Shown here one piece after another: positions 16,538-24,962 of a stretch of DNA of 64,000 nucleotides. Position 1 is the first letter of the stretch; every line of letters begins with the position of its first letter. The translations under genes and the position numbers were made by a program. This DNA is from Paraburkholderia bannensis NBRC 103871 (GTDB lineage: Bacteria; Pseudomonadota; Gammaproteobacteria; Burkholderiales; Burkholderiaceae), in contig NZ_BAYA01000031.1 of assembly GCF_000685015.1 (NCBI RefSeq), positions 1-64,000 on the forward strand. The letters run 5' to 3'. The notes below the pieces were generated by a model. It searched no databases. It worked only from the letters and a program-made list of their open reading frames with translations, and was not told the DNA's origin.

Positions 16538-17239
16538 ATGACCCACCGCGTACTGCATGTCGTCACCAACGTCGCCCACTACGACGACCCGAACGAACCC
16601 ACCGGCCTGTGGCTCTCCGAGCTCACGCACGCGTGGCACGTCTTCGGGCAGGCCGGATTCGAGCAGCGCATCGTCAGCCCGCAAGGCGGCGTTTCTCCGC
16701 TGGAGCCGCGCTCGCTGAAGTGGCCGCTCGCCGACGCATCGGTCAAGGCATGGCTGAACGATAAGGATAGCCAGGCACTTCTGGCAACGACTGCGCGCCC
16801 CGACCAGATCGTTCCCGCCGATTTCGACGCGATCTATTTCACGGGCGGCCACGCGGTCATGTGGGACTTCCCGGACAACACCGCCCTGCAGCGCATCACG
16901 CGCGATATCTACGAGAGCGGCGGGATCGTATCGTCCGTTTGCCACGGTTATTGCGGGCTGCTCAATACGAGGCTTTCGGACGGCTCGCTGCTGGTCGCGC
17001 AGCGCCGCGTAACGGGTTACTCGTGGACGGAAGAAGTGCTGGCAGGCGTCGCGAAAAAAGTCCCGTACAACGCCGAAGAAGAGATGAAGCAGCGCGGCGC
17101 GCGCTACGAAAAAGCCCTGCTGCCGTTTGTCTCGAACGTCGTCACCGACGGCCGCCTGGTGACCGGGCAAAACCCGCAGTCGGCAAAGGCGACGGCCACG
17201 CAGGTCGCCGCGCTGGTTTCCCAGCAACGCCGCCGCTAG
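16538..17239 (+). CDS. DJ-1/PfpI superfamily protein (type 1 glutamine-amidotransferase-like)
   Basis: The 233-residue protein has the nucleophile-elbow motif SSVCHGYCG (C135, next to H136) and the acidic residues E20 and E28 in the N-terminal part, as in DJ-1/Hsp31/PfpI proteins. Members act as glyoxalase III, protein or nucleotide deglycases, chaperones or proteases; which applies cannot be told from sequence. ATG 16538 follows an AAGGGAAG site at slightly long spacing. It has a MerR-type promoter with a 19-bp spacer and is convergent with the merR gene 2 bases downstream, indicating membership of one stress-response module, possibly against reactive carbonyls. Confidence 0.8.
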   Translation: MTHRVLHVVTNVAHYDDPNEPTGLWLSELTHAWHVFGQAGFEQRIVSPQGGVSPLEPRSLKWPLADASVKAWLNDKDSQALLATTARPDQIVPADFDAIYFTGGHAVMWDFPDNTALQRITRDIYESGGIVSSVCHGYCGLLNTRLSDGSLLVAQRRVTGYSWTEEVLAGVAKKVPYNAEEEMKQRGARYEKALLPFVSNVVTDGRLVTGQNPQSAKATATQVAALVSQQRRR

Positions 17240-17241
17240 CC

Positions 17242-17721
17242 CTAGCCGCGCTTGAGCGTACGACGCTTCGCCTTGCGCAGCGTCGTGACGTCGGCGGCCA
17301 CAAGCGTCGGCGCTTTGACCTGCCCGGCCCGGATGCGCGACAGCACGCGCTTCGCATTGTCGTTGCAATCCATGTCGTCGGGCTTTGCGTCGATTTCCGC
17401 CAGCAGCGCGACGAGATGCGCCTTGCTTTGCGCGAGCCGCATCTCCATCGCCTCGATGTCCTGCACCTTCGCCCGCAGCGTTTCGATCAAGGTGCCGTGC
17501 TGCCACTTCTCCATATCGAGCGGCAGCAGCATGCGGATTTCGTCGAGACTGAAGCCGGCCTGCTGCGCCGCCGTAATCAGTTCGAGCACGAGCACGGCTT
17601 CCGCCGAATAGCTGCGGTAACCGTTTGGCTCGCGACTGGCTTTCAGCAAGCCAATGTCTTCGTAGAAGCGAATGCGCGAAGCGGCCAGTCCCGTGCGCAA
17701 CGCCAGTTCCCCAATTTTCAT
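17242..17721 (-). CDS. MerR-family transcriptional regulator
   Basis: The 159-residue protein starts with the MerR winged helix (residues 1-70: MKIGELALRTGLAASRIRFYEDIGLL, then NGYRSYS) followed by a dimerisation coiled coil (about 75-120). The C-terminal tail contains a single Cys (DMDCNDN, near 127) and is very basic. Metal-sensing cysteine pairs are absent, which argues against a metal sensor; a redox, electrophile or small-molecule signal is more likely. ATG 17721 follows GGGAGTAACGGGAAC. It lies 62 bases downstream of the acetoacetate-decarboxylase-like gene on the same strand and is probably autoregulated through the promoter at 18734-18764. Three nearby promoters show its likely operator. 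Confidence 0.88.
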   Translation of the reverse strand: MKIGELALRTGLAASRIRFYEDIGLLKASREPNGYRSYSAEAVLVLELITAAQQAGFSLDEIRMLLPLDMEKWQHGTLIETLRAKVQDIEAMEMRLAQSKAHLVALLAEIDAKPDDMDCNDNAKRVLSRIRAGQVKAPTLVAADVTTLRKAKRRTLKRG

Positions 17722-17783
17722 GTTCCCGTTACTCCCAGGCTCGGCCCCAATCGCGCCAGACACGATGATGGCACATTGACGCG

Positions 17784-18671
17784 TCAAAGCGGAGTGGGCA
17801 GATTCAGCACCACTTGCGCATCTTTCACCACATCCAGACGCACGATCGTCTTCACCCCCAGCCCGTCGAGCAACTGGGTGAGCGCGCCGCCATGGCGCTG
17901 CAGCTTGACGTCGCGCGGGAACAGACGCTGTGCGAACGAAAGCGTATTGGTCTGCACCGTCGCCTGGTGCCATTTACCATCGACCATATTGATCATCGTG
18001 TTCGTGCCCATATGCGATTGCGGCGCGACTTCGCGCAAGCGCGGCAGCGGCGCGCTCAAGGCCAGGTCAAGCGCGCCGTCGGGTCGTGCGATCTGGGCGC
18101 GGACATCGGGGCCGATGTTCACGTCGATGGCCGCGCGCCACTTGGGCAACTGATAGCCGTACACGCCACGCACACGCGCGATTTCCGTGCTGACGGGCAG
18201 CGCCAGCACATGGGCGAAGAAATGCCGCCGCCGCATCGCATTGCGCAGTTCCAGCGCATGCGAACCCCGCGCGCCGGGTCGACGGATCACCACGGCGACC
18301 GAGACTTCGTCATAGGGATCGTTGTCGCAGACCGCATACGAAAAGAAAGTCAGCGCCACCAGCCCATAGCCTGGAAACGCACGCAGCGGTTCGAGCGGTA
18401 TTGGCAACATCGCACGCAGTCGCGACAAGGGCGCGAGAAACAGCAACTGAACCTGGCTGGTTCGATAGTAAAAATTCGGCGCCCAGGTCGGGCCGATTCG
18501 CGACGCCACCATCTGCTTCGGAATCCTGCGGAAAAAGTCGATATTGCCTGCCGCCGGGTCGCGCGCCACTTCGTCCAGATCCGGATTCATCCGGAATCGG
18601 TCGTAATAACCGCCTGCGGGAACTTCAACCTTGTGCGGCCCAAATTCGACCTGCGTAAACAGCCTGTCCAT
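17784..18671 (-). CDS. Acetoacetate-decarboxylase-family protein
   Basis: The 295-residue protein has family features LPIPLEPLRAFPGYGLVALTFFSY, NDPYDEVSVAVVIR, and VYGYQLPKWRA, where the Lys occupies about the place of the Schiff-base lysine of acetoacetate decarboxylase. The family includes true decarboxylases and homologues with aldolase-dehydratase activity, so the reaction is uncertain. No signal peptide is visible. The gene is the first of a probable two-gene operon with merR and is divergent from the OYE-type reductase gene, sharing a 175-base control region with two opposed MerR-type promoters. Confidence 0.75.
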   Translation of the reverse strand: MDRLFTQVEFGPHKVEVPAGGYYDRFRMNPDLDEVARDPAAGNIDFFRRIPKQMVASRIGPTWAPNFYYRTSQVQLLFLAPLSRLRAMLPIPLEPLRAFPGYGLVALTFFSYAVCDNDPYDEVSVAVVIRRPGARGSHALELRNAMRRRHFFAHVLALPVSTEIARVRGVYGYQLPKWRAAIDVNIGPDVRAQIARPDGALDLALSAPLPRLREVAPQSHMGTNTMINMVDGKWHQATVQTNTLSFAQRLFPRDVKLQRHGGALTQLLDGLGVKTIVRLDVVKDAQVVLNLPTPL

Positions 18672-18733
18672 ACTCGCCGACCTCTATCGATAGGTGAACC
18701 GGCAAGCCGTGCCGGCATACAGTTCCGGCGCTC

Positions 18734-18764
18734 ACTTTAAGGTTGAAGTCAACTTGAAGGTCAA
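18734..18764 (-). promoter_or_regulatory. MerR-type promoter for the ADC-like gene and merR
   Basis: On the minus strand TTGACC (18764-18759) and TAAAGT (18739-18734) are separated by exactly 19 bp with spacer TTCAAGTTGACTTCAACCT. The predicted transcript starts about 56 bases before the ATG at 18671. Confidence 0.7.
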
Positions 18765-18788
18765 GCGTCGAATGCCGCAAAAAAGCGG

Positions 18789-18819
18789 TTGACATTCAAG
18801 TTACCTTTAACCTTAAAGT
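18789..18819 (+). promoter_or_regulatory. MerR-type promoter for the OYE reductase
   Basis: TTGACA (18789-18794) and TAAAGT (18814-18819) are separated by 19 bp with spacer TTCAAGTTACCTTTAACCT. The predicted start near 18826 leaves a 20-base leader to ATG 18847, supporting that start codon over the ATG at 18829. Confidence 0.7.
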
Positions 18820-18846
18820 CGGAACACGATGAAACGAGGTGAACTC

Positions 18847-20088
18847 ATGAACGTGTTCGACAAGTTAGCGTTACCCAACGGTTCGACCATCCCGAACCGC
18901 ATTGCCAAAGCCGCCATGGAAGAGAACATGGCCGACGCCCATCACGCGCCCTCCGCGCAATTGATGCGTCTCTATCAATCGTGGGCGGAAGGCGGCGCCG
19001 GCCTGCTCATCACCGGCAACGTGATGGTCGACAGCCGCGCCATGACGGGCCCGGGCGGCGTGGTGCTGGAAAACGACCGGCACCTGGATGCATTCAGGAA
19101 GTGGGCGCGGACTGGCCGCGCGAAAGGCGCGCAGTTCTGGCTGCAAATCAATCATCCGGGCCGCCAGATGCGCGCCAACCTGGGCCAGCCGACGTGGGCG
19201 CCTTCGGCGATTGCGCTGTCGCTCGGCAAGATGTCGAAGCACTTCAACACGCCCCAGGCGATGACAACCGAGGTCATCGAAGACGTGATCCAGCGCTTTG
19301 CCCGCACGGCGCGCCTGGGCGAAAAAGCGGGCTTCACCGGCGTCGAGATTCACGCGGCGCACGGCTATCTGCTCAGCCAGTTTCTTTCGCCGCTCACCAA
19401 CCAGCGCACGGATCAATGGGGCGGCTCGCTGGAGAACCGCGCGCGTCTGCTGCTGGAGATCGTGAAAGCGGTGCGCGCCGTGGTGTCTCCCAGGTTTGCG
19501 GTTGCCGTGAAGCTGAATTCCGCCGATTTCCAGCGCGGCGGTTTCAGCGCGGACGACGCCCGGCAAGTCGTGACGCTGCTCAACGACCTGCCCGTCGACC
19601 TGGTCGAGTTGTCGGGCGGCAGCTATGAAGCGCCGGCGATGCAAGGCGAGGCGCGCGACGGCCGCACGCTCGCGCGCGAAGCGTACTTTGCCGAATTCGC
19701 CCGCGATATCCGCACGATTGCCGCGATGCCCGTGATGGTCACCGGCGGCATTCGCCGCCAGGCCATCGCCGATCAGGTCATCGCGAGCGGCGTGGACATG
19801 GTGGGGATCGGCACGGCGCTCGCGATCGACCCGAACCTGCCGCGCGACTGGCGCGCAGGCAAGGACAACGCCCCGGCGCTGTCGCCCATCACCTGGAAGA
19901 ACAAGCCGCTGGCGTCGCTCGCCAACATGGCCGCCGTGAAATTCCAGTTTCGCAGGTTGAGCCTTGGAAAGCGGCCTGATCCACGGGTGTCGCCGTTGCG
20001 TGCGCTGATCCTGCAGCAGTTGGGCGAGGTAGCGCGCACGCGCGAATACCGGCGCTGGATGGCGCAACAGACGATGTCGGCGCGCTAG
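18847..20088 (+). CDS. Old Yellow Enzyme-family NADH:flavin oxidoreductase
   Basis: The 413-residue FMN-dependent TIM-barrel reductase shows the family signature FTGVEIHAAHGYLLSQFLSPLTNQR with its substrate-binding HAAH, the RTDQWGGSLENRARL segment, and the C-terminal phosphate-binding region (VMVTGGIRRQA, DMVGIGTALA). It would reduce activated C=C bonds, quinones or nitro compounds with NAD(P)H. ATG 18847 has GAGGTG 5 bases upstream. Its promoter is of the MerR type and is shared by pattern with the DJ-1 and ADC-like genes, so it is likely the reductive arm of an electrophile response. It is followed 93 bases later by the LysR gene on the same strand. Confidence 0.9.
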   Translation: MNVFDKLALPNGSTIPNRIAKAAMEENMADAHHAPSAQLMRLYQSWAEGGAGLLITGNVMVDSRAMTGPGGVVLENDRHLDAFRKWARTGRAKGAQFWLQINHPGRQMRANLGQPTWAPSAIALSLGKMSKHFNTPQAMTTEVIEDVIQRFARTARLGEKAGFTGVEIHAAHGYLLSQFLSPLTNQRTDQWGGSLENRARLLLEIVKAVRAVVSPRFAVAVKLNSADFQRGGFSADDARQVVTLLNDLPVDLVELSGGSYEAPAMQGEARDGRTLAREAYFAEFARDIRTIAAMPVMVTGGIRRQAIADQVIASGVDMVGIGTALAIDPNLPRDWRAGKDNAPALSPITWKNKPLASLANMAAVKFQFRRLSLGKRPDPRVSPLRALILQQLGEVARTREYRRWMAQQTMSAR

Positions 20089-20181
20089 CCGCCGCAGGAC
20101 AGACAGCGCGTTTTTGAGCAGGGTTGACAGCAACGGGTTTTCGGGCGCAGATTCCAGCATCCTCGATGCGATGCGACGCTC

Positions 20182-21165
20182 ATGACCCTTCAGCAGCTCC
20201 ATTACTTTCTCGCCGCCATCGAACACGGCACTCTGTCCAAAGCCGCCGAGCAGTTGAAAGTCGCCCAGCCCAGCCTGTCCGACCAGATCATCCGTCTTGA
20301 AGAGTCGGTCGGCACCGCACTCTTCATCCGCACCAACCGCAAGCTGATGCTGACCGAGGCGGGCCGCCGCCTGCACCCGTTCGCGCTGGCGGCCACGACC
20401 GCCTCGCGCCAGGGCTACGAGGCCGTGAAGTCCGTGCGCGAACTGAAGGGCGGCGTGGCGAGCTTCGGCACCTTCGGCGCCGCGCATCACTATTTCCTGG
20501 CCGACCTGATCGAAGAATTCCGCACCCGTTATCCGGACGTTAAGCTCAAGATCGTCGGCAACAATTCGTCGGAGATCGCCGATGCGGTGAGCCAGGGCGA
20601 ACTGGAAGCGGGCCTCGTCATGATTCCGCTCAACGAGCGCAACCTCACCTATAGCGAGCCGGTGTGGTCGGCGCGGGTCGGCTATATCAGCGCCGATCCA
20701 GCGCGCCTGAAAGGCCCCAAGACCATCGAGGATCTCGCCCGCGCGCCGCTGATCCTCACCGAGGCACGCTGGAATACCTCCGACCCGATCCGCCTGAACC
20801 TGCGCGCCCGCGCCCAGAAAGCCGGCGTGATCCTCAACCCCGTCATCGAGGTCGATCACCAGTCGACCGGGTTTGAACTCGCCGCGCGCGGTCTCGGCGA
20901 CCTGATCGCCACGCAGCCCATCCTGCATCAACTCGGCTACCAGGATCGGCTGGGCTGGACGCCCATTGACCCGCCGCTGTTCGAAGTGTTCGCCTTCATT
21001 CACCGCTACGACACGCCGCTGTCCGCCGGCACCCGCGTACTGATCCAGATGATGCGCGAGCACCTTGCCCGCGTGCAGGGTCTTTATGCCCATCTAGACC
21101 TGCCGTCCGAGCATGCCCCCGCCGCACGCGAGACACCCGCGCGCCGCAACCGGGGAAACCACTAA
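20182..21165 (+). CDS. LysR-family transcriptional regulator of the downstream cluster
   Basis: The 327-residue protein has an N-terminal winged helix-turn-helix (residues 1-60: LQQLHYFLAAIEHGTLSKAAEQL, VAQPSLSDQI) and a periplasmic-binding-protein-like effector domain (about 90-295). The last 20 residues are Arg/Ala/Pro-rich. It precedes RidA, porin, ABC transporter and catabolic genes, all on the same strand. LysR proteins bind T-N11-A sites near -65; exactly such a site occurs before RidA and before the monooxygenase, so those two units are the likely targets. The inducer is probably the imported substrate. Confidence 0.88.
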   Translation: MTLQQLHYFLAAIEHGTLSKAAEQLKVAQPSLSDQIIRLEESVGTALFIRTNRKLMLTEAGRRLHPFALAATTASRQGYEAVKSVRELKGGVASFGTFGAAHHYFLADLIEEFRTRYPDVKLKIVGNNSSEIADAVSQGELEAGLVMIPLNERNLTYSEPVWSARVGYISADPARLKGPKTIEDLARAPLILTEARWNTSDPIRLNLRARAQKAGVILNPVIEVDHQSTGFELAARGLGDLIATQPILHQLGYQDRLGWTPIDPPLFEVFAFIHRYDTPLSAGTRVLIQMMREHLARVQGLYAHLDLPSEHAPAARETPARRNRGNH

Positions 21166-21305
21166 GGCGTTTTCGCGCCGCCTCCCGGCGCGGCTCTTCT
21201 GCGTTTTCCTTCGCTTTCCTTCGCTGCCGATGGCGCGTCAGCCGCGCCCCGTCGGCCTGCGCGTCGCCTCGCACGCGCAGACGCCCGCTGCCTCCATCCG
21301 TGTCG

Positions 21306-21373
21306 CATAGCCATGTCCTATGGGAAGCATTGGCAAAGGGATTCTTCACGCGCGTTTTTGGCCTCCGGATACT
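21306..21373 (+). promoter_or_regulatory. LysR-type operator and promoter of the RidA/porin/ABC unit
   Basis: The imperfect palindrome CATAGCCATGTCCTATG (21306-21322, containing T-N11-A) lies 22 bp before TTCACG (21345-21350), 17-bp spacer, GATACT (21368-21373). The palindrome centre is about 66 bases upstream of the predicted start, the usual LysR recognition position. The same arrangement recurs at 26470-26537. Confidence 0.75.
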
Positions 21374-21418
21374 CCACTCCACTCGATCCACGTTTCTTGT
21401 CCACCACGGAGTATCCGC

Positions 21419-21808
21419 ATGAGCACTGTCACCGCCAACCGCCAGAAAATTTCCTCGGGCGGCGCCTATGAAAACGTCTTCGGCTATTCGCGCGCCGTTC
21501 GCGTCGGCGCGCATCTGCATATTTCCGGCACCTGCGCCCCGGCCGCGCACGAACGCAGCGACGCCTATACGCAAACGCGCGCGATTCTCGAAGTCATCGA
21601 AAAGGTGCTCGGCGAAGCGGGCATGAACCTGCACGATGTCGTGCGCACCGTCGTGTTCGTGCGCGATATCCACGATGCCGACGGCGTTGCCCGCGCGCAC
21701 CTCGAAACCTTCGGCGAGATCCGCCCGGCCAGCACGCTGGTGCAGGTGGATTCGATGCTGCGCCCGTGGCAGAAAGTCGAAATCGAAACCTACGCAATCG
21801 CCGATTAA
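21419..21808 (+). CDS. RidA-family (YjgF/YER057c/UK114) protein
   Basis: The 129-residue protein has the family pattern: N-terminal ISSGGAYENVFGYSRAVRVG, HLHISGTCA in place of the usual SGQ, and C-terminal RPASTLVQVDSMLRPWQKVEIETYAI, including the Arg that in RidA contacts the substrate carboxylate. RidA hydrolyses reactive enamine/imine intermediates made by amino-acid-metabolising enzymes; relatives act in pyrimidine and tryptophan breakdown. It is the first gene behind the LysR-type promoter, so it probably handles an imine formed in the pathway of the cluster. ATG 21419 is preceded by ACGGAG. Cytoplasmic; a trimer is expected. Confidence 0.88.
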   Translation: MSTVTANRQKISSGGAYENVFGYSRAVRVGAHLHISGTCAPAAHERSDAYTQTRAILEVIEKVLGEAGMNLHDVVRTVVFVRDIHDADGVARAHLETFGEIRPASTLVQVDSMLRPWQKVEIETYAIAD

Positions 21809-21966
21809 CGCGCATTAGACATGGCCTCCGGCGCGCTGCGCACAAGGAGGCCCGCAGCAGGATCCACGGGCGCTTCAATCATCACAATAATTCGCATACC
21901 GAACGATAACAAGCGGACATCGACGCTTCCCACGCATTCGCATGCTTTCTTTGTTTGGAGAACAGG

Positions 21967-23118
21967 GTGAACAGCCACAAAAAACTCATTTTCGCCGCCA
22001 TGGCGGCCGCGCTCTCGGGGACAGTCCACGCGCAGGCCTCGTCGGTTTCCCTATACGGGGTGATCGATACCGGGATCGACTTCACCAACAACAGCGGCGG
22101 CAAGCAGCTCTGGCACATGCAGGACGGTACCTATGACGGCCTGTACGGCAGCCGCTGGGGCCTGAAAGGCGAAGAAAATCTGGGCGGCGGACTGAAGGCG
22201 ATTTTCAAGCTCGAAAACGGCTTCAACGTGGTGAACGGCACGCTTGCGCAAGGCAGCCGGATGTTTGGCCGCCAGGCATGGGTGGGCCTTGAGGACGAAC
22301 GTTTCGGCACGCTCACGCTGGGCCGTCAATACGATTCGATCGTCGATTACGTGCAGCCCTTGACGCTGACGGGCAACTGGGGCGGCCTGGCGTTTCACGC
22401 GGGCGATATCGACAACACGGCCAATTCGTTTCGCGTCAACAACGCGATCAAGTATGCGAGCCCGAAGATCGCGGGCGTGACCTTCGGCGGCATGGTTGCG
22501 CTGAGCAATTCCAGCGCGGACGGCACCAGCAAGATCGGCATGTGGAGCGCGGGCGCGGCCTATTCGATCGGCAATTTCAATCTCGGCGCGGCGTATTTCT
22601 ATGCGAAGCAACCGGCGACGCTCTTCACCGACGGCGACTTCACCGGCAACACCACGGGCGCAGCCGTGGGCGCGAGCGGCGCGTTCAGCTACGTGGGCAA
22701 TCCGTCGAACGAGCAGATCATCGGCGCGGGCGCAACCTGGTTGATCGGCGCGGCCACGCTGGGTTTCAACTACACCAACACGCGCTTCGACGATGCGAAC
22801 GGCACGACCGCGCAAGTGCGCTTCGACGATTACGAGGCATGGGGCTCGTATGCCATCACGCAGGCGGCAACCGTCGCCGCCGGTTATTCGTTCACCGATG
22901 GCGACATCGGCTATTCGTCGGCGCGGCCGAAATACCATCAGATCAATCTCGCCGCCGACTACAAGCTCAGCAAGCGCACCGAAGTCTATCTGTCCGCCGC
23001 ATACCAGATCGCGGCGGGCGCCTCGCAACCGGCCGCGATTTTCGACGGCGTGGTCGGCAATGCGTCGTCATCGCAGCACCAGCTCGGCCTGCGCGTCGGC
23101 ATCGCGCACAAGTTCTGA
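21967..23118 (+). CDS. Gram-negative porin
   Basis: The 383-residue outer-membrane porin starts at GTG 21967 (GGAG at 21957-21960) and has a signal peptide NSHKKLIFAAMAAALSGTVHA, then the strand-1 motif SSVSLYGVIDTGIDF. Further marks are RWGLKGEENLGGGLKAIF, AWVGLEDERFGTLTLGRQ and the terminal HQLGLRVGIAHKF ending in Phe. It is the same family as the porin at 6980-8107 but only moderately similar to it. Placed between RidA and an ABC importer, it probably lets the pathway substrate across the outer membrane. Confidence 0.9.
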   Translation: MNSHKKLIFAAMAAALSGTVHAQASSVSLYGVIDTGIDFTNNSGGKQLWHMQDGTYDGLYGSRWGLKGEENLGGGLKAIFKLENGFNVVNGTLAQGSRMFGRQAWVGLEDERFGTLTLGRQYDSIVDYVQPLTLTGNWGGLAFHAGDIDNTANSFRVNNAIKYASPKIAGVTFGGMVALSNSSADGTSKIGMWSAGAAYSIGNFNLGAAYFYAKQPATLFTDGDFTGNTTGAAVGASGAFSYVGNPSNEQIIGAGATWLIGAATLGFNYTNTRFDDANGTTAQVRFDDYEAWGSYAITQAATVAAGYSFTDGDIGYSSARPKYHQINLAADYKLSKRTEVYLSAAYQIAAGASQPAAIFDGVVGNASSSQHQLGLRVGIAHKF

Positions 23119-23179
23119 TTCCATCCACCTGCTTTCGATGGCGCGGCCGCACCGCGCCCCACTCTCTTCGGGAGTCGTC

Positions 23180-24016
23180 ATGAGCCTTTCCTTCAGCATT
23201 CGCCGTTGCGTACTCGTTCTCGCAGCCAGCGCCGGTATCGGCGCGCTGTTCATCGGCCCGGCCGCCCACGCGGCGGGCGACGCGCCCTGGCAAAAAGTGC
23301 GCGCCGACGGCGTCCTGCGCTGCGGCGCGGCGGCCTCGCCGCCCTATGTGATCCGCGACCCGCAGACGCAAAGCTACGAGGGCGCGTTCGCCGATCTGTG
23401 CCGCGGCTTCGCCGAACGCCTGAAAGTGAAGGCCGTGTTCGTCGATGCGACCTGGCCCAACCTCATCGCCGGTCTGCAATCGGACAAATGGGACATGGCG
23501 CTCTCGCTGAGCGACACGCCCGAGCGCGAAAAGGCCGTGAGTTTCTCCGCGCCCGTGTTCGATTCGAGCGTGACCTTCGCCTATGACAAGCGCAATCCGA
23601 AGCTTGCCAGCGCGCCGCATTCGATGGCCGACCTCAACCGCGCCGATCTCACGCTGTCCGTGATGGCCGGTTCCGTCGCCGACAAGGCCATCAGCGACGT
23701 GCTGACCAAGCCGCACATCATGCGCCTGCCGGACGCCGACGCCGCGCGTCTCGCGCTGCTCTCGAAACGCGCCGACGTCCTGGCCGACGATATCGCCACC
23801 AATATGCTCGTGACGGCGGCGCATCCCGAATCGCTCGTCGCCTTCAAGCCCGAACCCGCGCTCGCGCCGCTGCCCGCGAATTTCGGCGTGAGCAAGGCGC
23901 TGCCCGCAGCCGATCTCGCCTATCTGAACAGCTATATCGACGAGCAGAAAAAGGCCGGCGCAATCGACCGCATGATGGCGCAGGCCGTCAAGAAGACGCT
24001 GCAAGCCGCGAAGTGA
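23180..24016 (+). CDS. Polar-amino-acid-type periplasmic binding protein (SBP_bac_3)
   Basis: The 278-residue protein has a signal peptide (VLVLAASAGIGALFIGPAAHA) followed by VRADGVLRCGAAASPPYVIRD, PQTQSYEGAFADLCRGFAERL and DMALSLSDTPEREKAVSFSAPVF, the pattern of family-3 solute-binding proteins for amino acids and opines. ATG 23180 has GGAG upstream. It is followed in order by the matching ATPase and two permeases, so this is a complete type I importer. The Arg in the TPER motif usually pairs with a substrate carboxylate, hinting at an amino-acid-like ligand. Confidence 0.9.
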   Translation: MSLSFSIRRCVLVLAASAGIGALFIGPAAHAAGDAPWQKVRADGVLRCGAAASPPYVIRDPQTQSYEGAFADLCRGFAERLKVKAVFVDATWPNLIAGLQSDKWDMALSLSDTPEREKAVSFSAPVFDSSVTFAYDKRNPKLASAPHSMADLNRADLTLSVMAGSVADKAISDVLTKPHIMRLPDADAARLALLSKRADVLADDIATNMLVTAAHPESLVAFKPEPALAPLPANFGVSKALPAADLAYLNSYIDEQKKAGAIDRMMAQAVKKTLQAAK

Positions 24017-24130
24017 AGCCCGCCTGCGCCGCCGATAAATGCTGAATGCTGAACGTCGCGGCGCAGCGGCGGTCATGCGCCCCTCGCTTGCCCCAAGTTG
24101 CACCCTATGCTGCCCGCTGGAGACTCACTC

Positions 24131-24952
24131 ATGAATGCCCACACGTCCATCGCCACGCGGCCGCCCGACCTCGACGCGCCGCCGCTCGCGCCCGCCCCTT
24201 TCGTCGAGCTGCGCGACGTCTACAAGTCCTATGGCGAGCATCTCGTCGTGATGAACGGTCTGTCGCTCGACATGCAGGCCGACGAGCGGCTCGTCATCAT
24301 CGGCCCGAGCGGCAGCGGCAAGAGTTCGCTGCTGCGCTGCATGATGGGACTCGAAGGCATCCAGGGCGGCGAAATCCGCTTCCAGGGCCGCCCCTATATG
24401 CGCGCCTCGAAAAGCCCCGCGCAACCAGCGCTAGACCGCGCGCTGCAACGCCAGGTCGGCATGGTGTTCCAGCACTACACGCTGTTTCCGCACCTTTCGG
24501 TGCTCGGCAATCTCGTGCTCGCGCCGATGAAAAGCGGCGGCATGTCGCGCCGCGACGCCACCGAACGCGCGCGCGCCTATCTCGCGCGGCTGGGCCTGGA
24601 AAGCAAGCTGCACGCGTACCCGAGCCAGTTGTCGGGCGGGCAGAAGCAGCGTGTCGCCATCGCGCGTGCGCTCATGCTCGAACCGCGCCTGATGCTGTTC
24701 GACGAAGTGACCTCGGCGCTCGATCCCGAGATGGTGGTCGAAGTCCAGAACGTCATGCTGCAACTCGCCGATCAAAAAATGGCAATGATCGTCGTCACGC
24801 ACGACATGCATTTCGCGCGCGACATCGCTACGCGCGCGATCTTCTGTGCCAACGGTTCGATCGTCGAGCAAGGGCCGCCTGCGCAGTTGTTCCGCCACCC
24901 GCGCGAGGCCCGCACGCGCGAGTTTCTCGACAAAGTGCTGCATCCCGGCTGA
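24131..24952 (+). CDS. Amino-acid ABC transporter ATP-binding protein
   Basis: The 273-residue ATPase of the GlnQ/HisP type has Walker A GPSGSGKSS, Q-loop VGMVFQHYTLFPHLSV, signature LSGGQKQRVAIARAL, Walker B LMLFDEVTSALD and H-loop VVTHDMHF. ATG 24131 is chosen because GGAG lies nine bases upstream; eleven upstream codons are in frame but have no ribosome site. About 30 extra N-terminal residues (Pro/Ala-rich) precede the ABC domain. It sits between the binding-protein gene and two permease genes with 10-base spacing. Confidence 0.92.
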   Translation: MNAHTSIATRPPDLDAPPLAPAPFVELRDVYKSYGEHLVVMNGLSLDMQADERLVIIGPSGSGKSSLLRCMMGLEGIQGGEIRFQGRPYMRASKSPAQPALDRALQRQVGMVFQHYTLFPHLSVLGNLVLAPMKSGGMSRRDATERARAYLARLGLESKLHAYPSQLSGGQKQRVAIARALMLEPRLMLFDEVTSALDPEMVVEVQNVMLQLADQKMAMIVVTHDMHFARDIATRAIFCANGSIVEQGPPAQLFRHPREARTREFLDKVLHPG

Positions 24953-24962
24953 GGTCAAACGC

